From NCBI GenBank assembly GCA_016870695.1, contig VGAV01000051.1, positions 1-10,666 on the forward strand: 10,666 bases of DNA, read 5' to 3'. A program made the translations under genes and the position numbers. Positions 1 to 8,058 of the stretch are shown piece after piece. How positions within the stretch are numbered: position 1 is the stretch's first letter; each line of letters opens with the position of its first letter. This stretch comes from Actinomycetota bacterium. GTDB taxonomy: Bacteria > Actinomycetota > Actinomycetes > Actinomycetales > Microbacteriaceae. The notes beneath the pieces were generated by a model. It did no database searches. It was not told the origin of the DNA and saw only the letters and a program-made list of their open reading frames with translations.

Positions 1-968
1 TCGAGCGCACGAAGCACGAGACGGACGAGGGTCTCCGGCGTGGAGAACAGCATGTCGTTGGTCACTCGAACGATGTGCCAGCCCGCCGCGGCGAGACGCT
101 CGTAACGCTCGATGTCGCGGAACCACTGCCGGGTGTCACTGCGGTGCTGGTCCCCCTCGTATTCCACCCCCACCAACGCCTCGGGATAGGCGAGGTCGAC
201 GCAGGCGACGAACCCGTCGTGGTCGTAGACATCGTGATTCAGCTCCGGCTCGGGCAAACCGCCGTCCAGAAGAATCATTCGAGTCCACGTCTCGCGCCGG
301 GAAGCCGGTCCGGGCCGCACCATCGGAAGCGCCTCACGCAGCGCGACGATGCCCCGTCGCTTGGGAGCGCGCAGCACAGCCGCCTCGAGCTCCTCGATAC
401 TTACGAGCGGCTCACGCAACACCCGTCCGCGGGGGCCCGGCACACGCGGGGCGGTCACCAGGTAGTCCGCGGCGGCGACGAGGTCGAAGGGATGCCGCAC
501 CGTGCCGCCGAGCAGCGCCCACGTCGTCGCGGCACTGGTCAGCGGCATCCCGACGTCGTTCTTGGAGAGGCGCACTCCCGCCGGCCGCAACTGGTGGCCA
601 CGCACCCCGCGCCCCCTCGGTGCGCGCAGGGGCGGCAGGACGGAGACGTGGATGTCCTCGTCCGGCAATGGCGGAAGAGGGATGCCGTACAAGAGCGCGG
701 CGGTCGTATGGGAGAAGAACTGTCCCGGCGCGAGGAGGACCGCGTACTCCTCTGCCCGACGCAGGACTTCGAGCTCTCGTCGTCGCGCCGGGTGCACGTC
801 GTCCGGGTGCTCTCTGGCGAAGGACCGGACCCCATGGAAAGGCCTGATAAACGCCGGCGCGTCCACCTGTCGGCGGGTGAGGCCGCGTAAACGTGCCTGG
901 GCCGTGGTGAACGCACCCACCCGGGTCGACAACCATGCTTCGAAGTCTGCCCACCGGCATCCGTTCAT
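1..968 (-). CDS. DUF559 domain protein with AbiEi-like N-terminus (3' end cut by window edge)
   Basis: The frame is open for 322 codons from ATG 966-968 to the left edge, with no stop seen, so only the last few residues are probably missing. The N-terminus (about residues 15-55) resembles the winged-helix segment of AbiEi-type antitoxin domains. The C-terminus (about 230-322) is a DUF559 domain, related to Vsr-like and PD-(D/E)XK nucleases. Visible motifs are a conserved Asp at 258, VEYEG with Glu269 and Glu271, a QHR triplet at 274-276, an acidic/basic helix near D285-R288, and GWHIVRV at 296-302. Such proteins are common in Microbacteriaceae; most are annotated as DUF559 proteins of unknown role, and nuclease activity is inferred. 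No clear ribosome-binding site precedes the ATG, so the start is tentative. No partner toxin gene is visible. It lies downstream of prfA, separated by a palindromic repeat cluster, and probably has its own transcript. Confidence 0.75.
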   Translation of the reverse strand, partial: MNGCRWADFEAWLSTRVGAFTTAQARLRGLTRRQVDAPAFIRPFHGVRSFAREHPDDVHPARRRELEVLRRAEEYAVLLAPGQFFSHTTAALLYGIPLPPLPDEDIHVSVLPPLRAPRGRGVRGHQLRPAGVRLSKNDVGMPLTSAATTWALLGGTVRHPFDLVAAADYLVTAPRVPGPRGRVLREPLVSIEELEAAVLRAPKRRGIVALREALPMVRPGPASRRETWTRMILLDGGLPEPELNHDVYDHDGFVACVDLAYPEALVGVEYEGDQHRSDTRQWFRDIERYERLAAAGWHIVRVTNDMLFSTPETLVRLVLRAL

Positions 969-1085
969 CCGGGGTTGTTCACAGCCCCGCGGAGCTTTCC
1001 CCAGGTGTCCGGGTACGAATGCGACAAGTCAGGGCGGAGAAGACCCACCCTGGGCGGTGACCGGACAGTGAAGACCCCGGGCGCT

Positions 1086-1140
1086 GACTTGGCGCAGATG
1101 TACACGCAGCCGTCCCCCACACGTACATTTGCGGCAAGTC
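1086..1140. repeat. Palindromic repeat copy 1
   Basis: This is a 55-bp imperfect inverted repeat. The arms at 1086-1103 and 1123-1140 pair at 16 of 18 positions, leaving a 19-base loop. The left arm reads gacttggcgcagatgtac, and the right arm ends in gcggcaagtc. Confidence 0.85.
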
Positions 1141-1168
1141 ACGGCCGAGAACACCCACCCCGGGCGCT

Positions 1169-1223
1169 GACTTGGCGCAGATGTACACGCAGCCGTCCCC
1201 CACACGTGAATTTGCGGCAAGTC
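1169..1223. repeat. Palindromic repeat copy 2
   Basis: This is the second 55-bp unit, identical to copy 1 apart from two adjacent substitutions in the right arm (tga where copy 1 has tac). Those changes break pairing in the inner part of the stem, so this copy has four arm mismatches instead of two. It is the copy nearer to the end of prfA, and would be transcribed first by read-through from that gene. Confidence 0.85.
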
Positions 1224-1280
1224 AGGGGGGAGAAGCCCCACGCGTGAGCGCAGGCCGCGGGCGGGCGGGGAGGGTGAGGG

Positions 1281-2387
1281 TCAGGCGTCGGAGAGGGCGG
1301 CCAGGCGGGCCTCCTCGTCGGCGGTGATCGCCGACTCGATGATCGGCGCGAGTGCGCCGTCCATCACCTGGTCGAGGTTGTACGCCTTGTAGCCGGTGCG
1401 GTGGTCGGCGATGCGGTTCTCGGGGAAGTTGTAGGTGCGGATCCGCTCCGACCGGTCCATGCCGCGGATCTGCGACCGGCGCGCGTCGGCGGCCACCGCG
1501 TCCCGCTCCTCCTGCTGCTTGGCGAGCAGACGGGCGCGCAGCACACGCATGCCCGCCTCGCGGTTCTGCAGCTGCGACTTCTCGTTCTGCATCGACACGA
1601 CGATGCCCGTCGGCACGTGCGTGATGCGGACGGCGGAGTCCGTCGTGTTGACCGACTGCCCGCCCGGTCCGGACGACCGGAAGACGTCGATCTTGAGGTC
1701 GTTCGGGTCGATGGCGATCTCCTCGGGCTCGTCCACCTCGGGGAACACGAGAACGCCGGTGGTCGAGGTGTGGATGCGCCCCTGCGACTCGGTCGCCGGG
1801 ACCCGCTGCACGCGGTGCACCCCGCCCTCGTACTTCAAGTGCGCCCAGACGCCCTGCGCGGGGTCGCTGGACGACCCCTTGATCGCGACCTGGACGTCCT
1901 TGTAGCCGCCGAGGTCGGACTCGTTGCGCTCGAGGAGCTCGGCCTTCCACCCCATGGATGCCGCGTACTGCAGGTACATCCGGAGAAGATCGGCCGCGAA
2001 CAGCGCGCTCTCCGCCCCGCCCTCGCCCGCTTTGATCTCCATGATCACGTCGCGGGCGTCGTCCGGGTCGCGCGGGATCAGCAGCCGCCGCAGACGCTCC
2101 TGCGTCTCGGCGACCCGCTCCTCGAGGGCCGGCACCTCGTCGGCGAACGCCGCGTCCTCGCGCGCGAGCTCGCGAGCGGCATCCAGGTCGTCGGATGCCG
2201 CCCGCCACGCGTCGTGCGCGTGCACGATGCGGTTCAGCTCGGCGTAGCGGCGGTTGACGCGCTTCGCGCGCGCCGCGTCGGCGTGCACCGCCGGGTCGTT
2301 GAGCTCGAGCTCGACCTGCCGGTGCTCTTCGAGCAGTCCGCGGACGGACTCGAGGATGCCGGACTGCTCGGCGGGCTCAGGCGACAC
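1281..2387 (-). CDS. prfA: Peptide chain release factor 1 (RF1)
   Basis: RF1 ends translation at UAA and UAG codons by triggering peptidyl-tRNA hydrolysis on the ribosome. The 368-residue product is close to the family's usual ~360. The GGQ catalytic loop is at residues 242-244 within [12 protein letters not shown]. The stop-codon-reading tripeptide is PAT at 197-199, followed by ESQGRIHTS, which is the RF1 form; RF2 would have SPF there. The N-terminal ~110 residues form the charged helical domain. The start is GTG 2385-2387, three bases after the rho stop, with no good ribosome-binding site, so translation is probably coupled to rho. Residues aligning with family N-termini begin around residue 10 ([10 protein letters not shown]), so the extra residues are tentative. 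The usual next gene, prmC/hemK, which methylates the GGQ glutamine, is not here. Confidence 0.96.
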   Translation of the reverse strand: MSPEPAEQSGILESVRGLLEEHRQVELELNDPAVHADAARAKRVNRRYAELNRIVHAHDAWRAASDDLDAARELAREDAAFADEVPALEERVAETQERLRRLLIPRDPDDARDVIMEIKAGEGGAESALFAADLLRMYLQYAASMGWKAELLERNESDLGGYKDVQVAIKGSSSDPAQGVWAHLKYEGGVHRVQRVPATESQGRIHTSTTGVLVFPEVDEPEEIAIDPNDLKIDVFRSSGPGGQSVNTTDSAVRITHVPTGIVVSMQNEKSQLQNREAGMRVLRARLLAKQQEERDAVAADARRSQIRGMDRSERIRTYNFPENRIADHRTGYKAYNLDQVMDGALAPIIESAITADEEARLAALSDA

Positions 2388-2390
2388 GGG

Positions 2391-4565
2391 TCAGCGGATG
2401 CCGTTGTCGTCGCCGCCGCGCGCGGGCGCCGGGATCGACTTCTGCATCTGCACGAGGAACTCCACGTTCGACTGGGTCTCCTTGAGCTTGCCGAGCACGA
2501 CCTCGAGGGCCTGCTGGGGCTCGAGACCGGCCAGCGCGCGGCGGAGCTTCCAGGTGATCTTGACCTCGTCGTTGGACAGCAGCATCTCCTCGCGGCGGGT
2601 GCTGGACGCGTTGACGTCGACCGCCGGGAAGATGCGCTTGTCCGCGAGCTGGCGGTTCAGGCGCAGCTCGCTGTTGCCGGTGCCCTTGAACTCCTCGAAG
2701 ATGACGTCGTCCATCTTCGAGCCGGTCTCCACCAGCGCGGTCGCGAGGATCGTCAGCGAGCCGCCGTTCTCGATGTTGCGCGCGGCGCCGAAGAAGCGCT
2801 TCGGCGGGTAGAGCGCCGAGGCGTCCACGCCACCGGTCAGCACGCGGCCCGAGGTCGGCGCCGACAGGTTGTACGCGCGGCCGAGACGGGTGATCGAGTC
2901 CAGGAGCACGACGACGTCGCGGCCCAGCTCGACGAGGCGCTTCGCACGCTCGATCGCCAGCTCGGCGACCGTGGTGTGGTCCTCGGCGGGACGGTCGAAC
3001 GTCGAGGCGATGACCTCGCCGCGCACCGTGCGCTGCATGTCGGTGACCTCTTCGGGGCGCTCGTCGACGAGCACGACCATGAGGTGCACCTCGGGGTTGT
3101 TGTGCGCGATGGCGTTCGCGATCTGCTGCAGGACGATCGTCTTGCCGGCCTTCGGCGGCGCGACGATGAGTCCGCGCTGGCCCTTGCCGACCGGGGCGAC
3201 CAGGTCGATGATGCGCTGCGTCAGCTTCTCGGGCGCGGTCTCCAGGCGCAGGCGCTCCTGCGGGTACAGCGGCGTCAGCTTGCCGAACTCGACGCGCGCG
3301 GCGGCGTCGTCGACCGAGAGGCCGTTGATCGAGTCGACCTTGACCAGCGCGTTGTACTTCTGGCGGGTGGACTGCTCGTTCTCTCGCGGCTGCTTGATCG
3401 AGCCGACGACCGCGTCGCCCTTGCGCAGGTTGTACTTCTTCACCTGGCCGAGCGAGACGTAGACGTCGCTGGGACCGGGCAGGTAGCCGGTGGTGCGCAC
3501 GAACGCGTAGTTGTCGAGCACGTCGAGGATGCCGGCGATCGGCACGAGCACGTCGTCCTCGCCGATCTCAGTCTCGAACTCGTCGCCCGTGGTGTTCTGC
3601 CCGCGGCGCTTGTTGCGCTGGCGGTTGCGGCCGTTGGCCTGCTGCTGCTGCGCCTGCTGCGCGCCCTGCTGCGGCGCCTCGGGCTCGTCGGCCTTCTCGG
3701 CCGGCGCGGGCTTCTCGGCCGGCTCCGGCTTGTCGGCGGCGTCGGCCTTGTTCCGGTTGCGGTTGCGCGACCGGCTGCGGCTGCGGCTGCGGGACGGGGC
3801 CTCGTCGGCGCTCTCACCGTTCTCGGGCGTCGCGGCCGGGGCGTCCTCGCCCGCGGCGGCGGGGGTCGCGTCGCCGTCGGTGGTCGTGGCGGTCTCGGCC
3901 TCGGCCTCGGCGGGAGCGGTGGATGCCGCTGCGTCGGGCGTCGCGTCGGCGGAGGTGTCCGCGGCGGCCGGCGTCTCGACCTCGGCAGCGGGCGACTCGA
4001 CGGCGGTCGACGCCTCGTCGGCGGCGGGGGTCGCAGCCTCGGGTGCGGCACCCTCGGCGGGGATCTCGGTGGCCGCGGCGGTCTCGACCGGCGCCTCGGC
4101 GGCGGGGGCCTCCGCAGCGGGCGCCTCGTCGGCGGGCGCGCTCTTGGCCCGGCGGGGCGCACGCTTGCGCGGTGCACGGGCCGGCTTCTTCTCCTCCGCG
4201 GCGGCGGGCTCCTCCGCGGCGGCGGGCTCCTCCGCGGCGGGCGCCTCGGGGGCGGCCTCCGTCACGGGCTCGGCGACGGGCGCCTCGGGGGCGGCCTCCA
4301 CGGCCGTCTCCTCCGCGGCCGGCGCGTCCGCCGCAGCGGACTCCTCGGCAGCGGGCTCCGCCGCAGCGGGCTCCGCGTCCTCGGCCGCGGAGGCCGCGGC
4401 ATCCGTGTCCTGGTCGGCGGGCACCTCGTCGAACAGGGTCGGCTCGGCGGGAGTCTCGTCGGCAGACGTCTCGGTCTGCTCGGCGGCCGCGGCGGGCTGC
4501 TCCTCGGGGGTGGTGTCGGCGCCCTCGGGCGCGTCGACGGGCTGGGTCTCGGAGATGGACTCCAC
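2391..4565 (-). CDS. rho: Transcription termination factor Rho with long disordered N-terminal extension
   Basis: Rho is a hexameric RNA-dependent ATPase/translocase that ends transcription of untranslated RNA. The 724-residue product has a conserved core from about residue 338: an OB/cold-shock RNA-binding domain (to ~420, including GYLPGPSDVYVS), Walker A APPKAGKT at 469-476, DERPEEVTDMQR near 501-512, Walker B VVVLLDSITR with Asp556, the Q-loop LTGGVDASAL (577-585) and the R-loop KGTGN (627-631). Residues 1-337 are Ala/Glu/Pro-rich low complexity. They include a basic patch (KKPARAPRKRAPRRAK, 126-141), an SR/NR run (258-272) and a Gln-rich tract (299-309). I see no Rho_N-like helical domain. 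The start is GTG 4563-4565, with AGGAG five bases upstream. prfA follows after 3 bases. Actinobacterial Rhos often carry inserts or N-terminal extensions; this one is at the long end. Confidence 0.97.
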   Translation of the reverse strand: MESISETQPVDAPEGADTTPEEQPAAAAEQTETSADETPAEPTLFDEVPADQDTDAAASAAEDAEPAAAEPAAEESAAADAPAAEETAVEAAPEAPVAEPVTEAAPEAPAAEEPAAAEEPAAAEEKKPARAPRKRAPRRAKSAPADEAPAAEAPAAEAPVETAAATEIPAEGAAPEAATPAADEASTAVESPAAEVETPAAADTSADATPDAAASTAPAEAEAETATTTDGDATPAAAGEDAPAATPENGESADEAPSRSRSRSRSRNRNRNKADAADKPEPAEKPAPAEKADEPEAPQQGAQQAQQQQANGRNRQRNKRRGQNTTGDEFETEIGEDDVLVPIAGILDVLDNYAFVRTTGYLPGPSDVYVSLGQVKKYNLRKGDAVVGSIKQPRENEQSTRQKYNALVKVDSINGLSVDDAAARVEFGKLTPLYPQERLRLETAPEKLTQRIIDLVAPVGKGQRGLIVAPPKAGKTIVLQQIANAIAHNNPEVHLMVVLVDERPEEVTDMQRTVRGEVIASTFDRPAEDHTTVAELAIERAKRLVELGRDVVVLLDSITRLGRAYNLSAPTSGRVLTGGVDASALYPPKRFFGAARNIENGGSLTILATALVETGSKMDDVIFEEFKGTGNSELRLNRQLADKRIFPAVDVNASSTRREEMLLSNDEVKITWKLRRALAGLEPQQALEVVLGKLKETQSNVEFLVQMQKSIPAPARGGDDNGIR

Positions 4566-4719
4566 GACTGCTCCTCAGAAATGAAACGTGATCAGATCGC
4601 GGGTCGTCGGTGCAGACGGCAGACGAAGACACTCACCAGCGGCTCGGAAGACTGCAGCCGACGCCGGGTTCGCGATTTGTTGCGGATTTCGCGGGGTGCA
4701 GAGGCTCAGATTCGCGTCT
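4566..4719 (-). promoter_or_regulatory. rho 5' leader / thrB-rho intergenic region
   Basis: These 154 bases separate the thrB stop (TAG 4720-4722) from rho and break the otherwise tight operon spacing, so they probably carry rho-specific control. On the minus strand the segment 4578-4629 holds 19 C and 10 G in 52 bases, a C-over-G excess typical of Rho-loading (rut) RNA. A 7-bp direct repeat (gcagacg twice) sits at 4612-4625. I see no intrinsic terminator for thrB, since no GC stem is followed by a T-run. A role in autogenous control of rho is inference. Confidence 0.35.
4571..4575 (-). promoter_or_regulatory. Ribosome-binding site of rho
   Basis: The minus strand reads AGGAG five bases before GTG 4563-4565. 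This is the strongest ribosome-binding site in the window, and it fixes the rho start at that GTG. Confidence 0.75.
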
Positions 4720-5652
4720 CTACGCGGAACCCTCTGCGGTCCTCACTGTACCACCCTTGACGTCGACGGCCAGCATGAGCGCCTCCCACGGGGTGTCGAC
4801 GAGGGATGCCGTAAGATCCGCCGCGGCCAGGCGCTGGCCCGGTCCGTCGGCGAGCACCAGCACGCTCGGCCCCGCACCGGAGACGACCGCCGCGTAGCCC
4901 TCGGCCCGCAGCGCCCGGACCAGCCGGTCCGTCTCGGGCATCGCCTGCGCGCGGTAGTTCTGATGCAGCTTGTCCTCGGTCGCCGCCATGAGCAGCTCGG
5001 GGCTCTGCGTCATCGCCGCGATCAGCAGCGCCGAGCGCGAGACGTTGAACACCGCGTCCTCGCGCGGCACCTGCAGCGGCTGCAGGCTCCGGGCGACGGC
5101 CGTGGACATCGTGAAGCTCGGCACGAGCACGAGCGGGGAGACGCCGCGGTGCACGATCAGCTGCTTGTGCTGCGGGCCGGCGGCATCCATCCACGCGATG
5201 GTCAGGCCGCCGAAGAGGCCCGGCGCCACGTTGTCGGGGTGCCCCTCCATCTCCGTCGCCAGGCGCAGCAGCTCGATGTCGGTCAGCTGCACCTCGTCCG
5301 CGAGCAGGCCTTTCGCGGCGAGGATGCCGGCGACGACGGCGGCGCCGGACGACCCCATCCCCCGGCCGTGCGGGATGACGTTGGTCGCCGAGAGCCGCAG
5401 GCCCGGCATCTCACGGCCCACCGCCGCGTACGTGTGGGCCATGGCCCGTACGACGAGGTGGGAGGCGTCGCGCGGGACGTCCGCCGTGCCCTCGCCGGCG
5501 ACCTCTATCTCGAGGCGACCCGCCTCGAGTGCCTCGACCTCGAGCTCGTCGTACACGCTGAGCGCGAGACCGAGGGTGTCGAAGCCGGGCCCGAGGTTCG
5601 CGCTCGTGGCCGGAACGCGGACGGCGACCCGGCGCCCGAGGGCTTCGGTCAC
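4720..5652 (-). CDS. thrB: Homoserine kinase
   Basis: ThrB is a GHMP-family kinase that phosphorylates L-homoserine with ATP to O-phosphohomoserine, the substrate of ThrC. The product is 310 residues, normal for the family. The N-terminal motif [19 protein letters not shown] begins at residue 13. The glycine/serine phosphate-binding loop [13 protein letters not shown] lies at about 92-105. The C-terminal GHMP motif [10 protein letters not shown] begins at 258. The start is GTG 5650-5652, which overlaps the thrC stop as GTGA, a typical translational-coupling junction. The frame stays open further upstream, but that part lies wholly inside thrC and looks nothing like a kinase, so I set the start at the overlap. 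It is the last gene of the lysine/threonine set; a 154-base leader separates it from rho. Confidence 0.95.
   Translation of the reverse strand: MTEALGRRVAVRVPATSANLGPGFDTLGLALSVYDELEVEALEAGRLEIEVAGEGTADVPRDASHLVVRAMAHTYAAVGREMPGLRLSATNVIPHGRGMGSSGAAVVAGILAAKGLLADEVQLTDIELLRLATEMEGHPDNVAPGLFGGLTIAWMDAAGPQHKQLIVHRGVSPLVLVPSFTMSTAVARSLQPLQVPREDAVFNVSRSALLIAAMTQSPELLMAATEDKLHQNYRAQAMPETDRLVRALRAEGYAAVVSGAGPSVLVLADGPGQRLAAADLTASLVDTPWEALMLAVDVKGGTVRTAEGSA
4745..4750 (-). promoter_or_regulatory. Possible -10 element for rho inside the thrB 3' end
   Basis: The minus strand reads TACAGT, which fits the actinobacterial TANNNT -10 pattern, about 180 bases before the rho start. No convincing -35 box is seen at 16-18 bases, so this is a weak candidate. 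Confidence 0.22.
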
Positions 5653-6731
5653 GCGGTCACCGGCTGCAGGTCGAGCACGGAGGCGACCTCCGACGTCGTG
5701 GCGTCCACGACCGTGGGCTGCACGTCGGTGCCGTCGCTCTGGCGCAGGGCCCACTGAGGGTCCTTCAGGCCGTGACCGGTGACGGTGAGGACGACCTTGG
5801 CGCCGGCGGGGATGACCCCGGCCTCGGCACGGTCCAGCAGACCGGCGACGCTGATCGCGGAGGCGGGCTCGACGAAGACGCCGACCTCGCCCGCGAGGAT
5901 CTTCTGCGCCGCGAGGATGCGCTCGTCGTCGATCGCCCCGAACCAGCCGTCGGTGGCATCCCGGGCCTCGAGCGCCAGGTCCCACGAGGCCGGGTTGCCG
6001 ATGCGGATGGCGCTGGCGATGGTCTCGGGGTTCTTGACGACCTCGCCGCGCACGAGCGGGGCCGAGCCGGCGGCCTGGAACCCGAACATGCGGGGAACCG
6101 TGCGGGCGGCGCCGCGGGCGGCCTCCTCCCGGTAGCCGCGGGAGTAGGCGGTGTAGTTGCCGGCGTTGCCCACGGGGATGAAGTGGAAGTCGGGGGCGTC
6201 GCCCAGGACCTCGACGACCTCGTAGGCGGCGGTCTTCTGACCCTCGATGCGGTCGGGGTTGACCGAGTTGACCAGGTGCACCGGGTAGTGGTCGGCGAGC
6301 TCGCGCGCGATCTCGAGGCAGTCGTCGAAGTTGCCGCGGATCTGGATGAGACGGCCGTTGTGGGCGACGGCCTGGCTCAGCTTGCCCATCGCGATCTTGC
6401 CCTCGGGCACGAGCACGGCGGCGGTGATGCCGGCGTGCGCGGCGTAGGCCGCGGCCGACGCGGAGGTGTTGCCGGTCGAGGCGCAGATGACGGCCTTGGC
6501 GCCGTGCTCGACCGCGCGGGACAGCGCGACGGTCATGCCGCGGTCCTTGAAGGAGCCGGTGGGGTTCATCCCCTCGAACTTCACCCAGACGTCCGCACCG
6601 GTGCGGCGCGAGAGCGCCGGCGCGGGGATGAGGGGCGTACCGCCCTCGCCCAGCGTGACGACGGTGGAGGCGTCGGTGACGCCCAGACGGTCGGCGTATT
6701 CGCGGAGGACTCCGCGCCAGACGTGTGCCAT
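5649..6731 (-). CDS. thrC: Threonine synthase
   Basis: ThrC is a PLP-dependent fold-type II lyase that converts O-phospho-L-homoserine to L-threonine and phosphate. The product is 360 residues, as in the short actinobacterial form without the long N-terminal extension of the E. coli and plant enzymes. The PLP lysine is Lys62 in [11 protein letters not shown]. The substrate/PLP loop STGNTSAS is at 85-92, the phosphate-binding GNAGN at 188-192, and the C-terminal VTGHGLKD at 317-324. The start is ATG 6729-6731, one base after the hom stop, with GGAAGGGAA five bases upstream as ribosome-binding site. Its stop overlaps the thrB start as GTGA. Gene order and coupling put it in the same operon as hom and thrB. 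Confidence 0.96.
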   Translation of the reverse strand: MAHVWRGVLREYADRLGVTDASTVVTLGEGGTPLIPAPALSRRTGADVWVKFEGMNPTGSFKDRGMTVALSRAVEHGAKAVICASTGNTSASAAAYAAHAGITAAVLVPEGKIAMGKLSQAVAHNGRLIQIRGNFDDCLEIARELADHYPVHLVNSVNPDRIEGQKTAAYEVVEVLGDAPDFHFIPVGNAGNYTAYSRGYREEAARGAARTVPRMFGFQAAGSAPLVRGEVVKNPETIASAIRIGNPASWDLALEARDATDGWFGAIDDERILAAQKILAGEVGVFVEPASAISVAGLLDRAEAGVIPAGAKVVLTVTGHGLKDPQWALRQSDGTDVQPTVVDATTSEVASVLDLQPVTA

Positions 6732-6732
6732 G

Positions 6733-8058
6733 TCAGTTCCCTTCCACGCGCAGTACGGAGACCACGCGCTCGACGACGCCGCTTGCGGCGAGACGCTCGA
6801 CGGTCTCGCTCAGGTCCTGCTCGCGGGCTGTGTGCGTTCCGATGACGAGGCGCGCCGATGCGCCCGTCGCGTCCGCGGTCGGCTCGATGACGGTCTGCTC
6901 GACCGTCGCGATCGAGACGCGGCCGTCGCTGAGGATGCCGGCGACCGTGGCGAGCACGCCCGGCTTATCGTCGACCTCGAGCGTGATCTGGTAGCGCGTG
7001 ATGACGCGGCCGATCGGCACGGTCGGCAGATTGGCGCGGGTGGACTCGCCCACGCCGACACCGCCGGCGATGTGGCGACGTGCGGCCGAGACGACGTCGC
7101 CGAGGACCGCCGAGGCGGTCTGGACGCCACCGGCGCCGGCGCCGTAGAACATGAGGTCGCCCGCGGCCTCGGCCTGGACGAAGACGGCGTTGTTCGCGCC
7201 GTGGACGCTGGCGAGCGGGTGGGCGCGGTCGACCAGCGCGGGGTAGACGCGCACCGAGATGGACTCGCCCTCCTCGCCGTCGGCGGCGGAGAGGCGCTCG
7301 CACACGGCGAGCAGCTTGATGACGTAGCCGGCGTGCCGCGCGGACTCGATCATCGCGGCATCCACCGAGGTGATCCCCTCGCGGTGAACCGCCTCGAGCG
7401 GCACGGTCGTGTGGAACGCCAGGCTCGCCAGGATGGCGGCCTTCTGGGCGGCGTCGTAGCCCTCGACGTCGGCGGTGGGGTCGGCCTCGGCGTAGCCGAG
7501 GTCCTGCGCCTGCGCGAGCACGTCGGCGAAGTCCGCGCCCTCGGTGTCCATGCGGTCGAGGATGTAGTTGGTCGTGCCGTTGACGATGCCCATGATGCGC
7601 ACGACCCGGTCGCCGGCGAGCGAGTCGCGCAGCGGACGGATGATGGGGATGGCGCCGGCCGCCGCGGCCTCGTAGTACACCTGCGCGCCGACCTGGTCGG
7701 CGGCGTCGAAGATCTCGGTGCCGTGCGTGGCCAGCAGCGCCTTGTTGGCGGTGACGACGTCGGCGCCGGAGTTGATCGCCTGCAGCACCTGCGTGCGGGC
7801 CGGCTCGATGCCGCCCATCAGCTCGATGACGATGTCCGAGCCGACGATGAGCGTCTCGGCGTCGGTGGTGAACAGCTCGCGCGGCAGGTCGACGTCGCGC
7901 TTGCCGTCGAGGTTGCGGACGGCGATCCCGGACAGCTCGAGCGTGGCTCCGGCGCGGTCGGCGAGCTCGTCGCCGTGCTTGAGGAGCAGGTCGGCGACCT
8001 GCGAGCCCACGGCGCCGGCGCCCAGCAGGGCGACCCGGAGCGTGCGGTAGTCGGTCAT
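6733..8058 (-). CDS. hom: Homoserine dehydrogenase with ACT regulatory domain
   Basis: Hom reduces L-aspartate 4-semialdehyde to L-homoserine with NAD(P)H, the branch point between lysine and threonine/methionine synthesis. The 441-residue product has three parts. The N-terminal Rossmann domain carries GAGAVG at 13-18 and TANKALL with Lys106. The catalytic/dimerisation domain has NGTTNYIL at 160-167 and the signature [20 protein letters not shown] ending at Lys206. An ACT domain lies at about 357-435 ([20 protein letters not shown] onward). In actinobacterial homologues the C-terminal region mediates threonine feedback inhibition, which is expected here but not shown. The start is ATG 8056-8058, overlapping the lysA stop as ATGA, with GGAG seven bases upstream inside lysA. 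It lacks a fused aspartokinase, as is usual in this phylum. Confidence 0.97.
   Translation of the reverse strand: MTDYRTLRVALLGAGAVGSQVADLLLKHGDELADRAGATLELSGIAVRNLDGKRDVDLPRELFTTDAETLIVGSDIVIELMGGIEPARTQVLQAINSGADVVTANKALLATHGTEIFDAADQVGAQVYYEAAAAGAIPIIRPLRDSLAGDRVVRIMGIVNGTTNYILDRMDTEGADFADVLAQAQDLGYAEADPTADVEGYDAAQKAAILASLAFHTTVPLEAVHREGITSVDAAMIESARHAGYVIKLLAVCERLSAADGEEGESISVRVYPALVDRAHPLASVHGANNAVFVQAEAAGDLMFYGAGAGGVQTASAVLGDVVSAARRHIAGGVGVGESTRANLPTVPIGRVITRYQITLEVDDKPGVLATVAGILSDGRVSIATVEQTVIEPTADATGASARLVIGTHTAREQDLSETVERLAASGVVERVVSVLRVEGN

Larger units (their letters stand above)
1013..1240. repeat. Cluster of palindromic intergenic repeats (two full copies, one decayed)
   Basis: The 312-base gap between the prfA stop and the DUF559 gene holds no plausible gene. 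It is largely built from repeats. Two 55-bp units lie 83 bp apart, and shared sequence runs from about 1075 to 1140 and again from 1158 to 1223. A decayed right arm is visible at 1013-1030. The linker after each unit (gagaa followed by a C-rich run) recurs at 1031-1060, 1141-1170 and 1224-1240; blocks 1021-1060 and 1131-1170 agree at 34 of 40 positions. Each unit is an imperfect inverted repeat, so either strand's RNA would fold into a long hairpin. The layout resembles REP/BIME-type palindrome clusters. It may also act as a bidirectional terminator downstream of prfA, although there is no T-run. Confidence 0.8.

Noticed and set aside
75..890. Plus-strand open frame of 271 codons at the left edge
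   Set aside because: The minus-strand frame over the same bases gives a recognisable DUF559 protein; the plus-strand product has no family features.
412..960. Minus-strand frame starting at 960, offset from the DUF559 frame
   Set aside because: Its product is Arg/Pro/Gly-rich without motifs, and it conflicts with the better supported frame that starts at 968.
1013..1240. CRISPR array
   Set aside because: Only two full repeats, each of 55 bp and palindromic along its whole length, with linkers that are themselves repeated rather than unique spacers, and no cas genes.
4566..4719. Intrinsic terminator or riboswitch between thrB and rho
   Set aside because: No GC-rich stem with a T-run and no recognisable conserved aptamer pattern; the segment is better described as a C-rich leader.
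1401..4760. A 1119-codon open frame on the plus strand, antisense to prfA and rho
   Set aside because: Its product is a Leu/Arg/Gly/Val-biased string with no domain pattern, and it lies opposite two unmistakable conserved genes. Long antisense frames are expected in GC-rich coding DNA.
5653..5985. Extended N-terminus of ThrB reaching into thrC
   Set aside because: The frame is open but the added residues are Arg/Gly-rich with no kinase similarity, and the GTGA overlap gives a natural start just before the conserved region.
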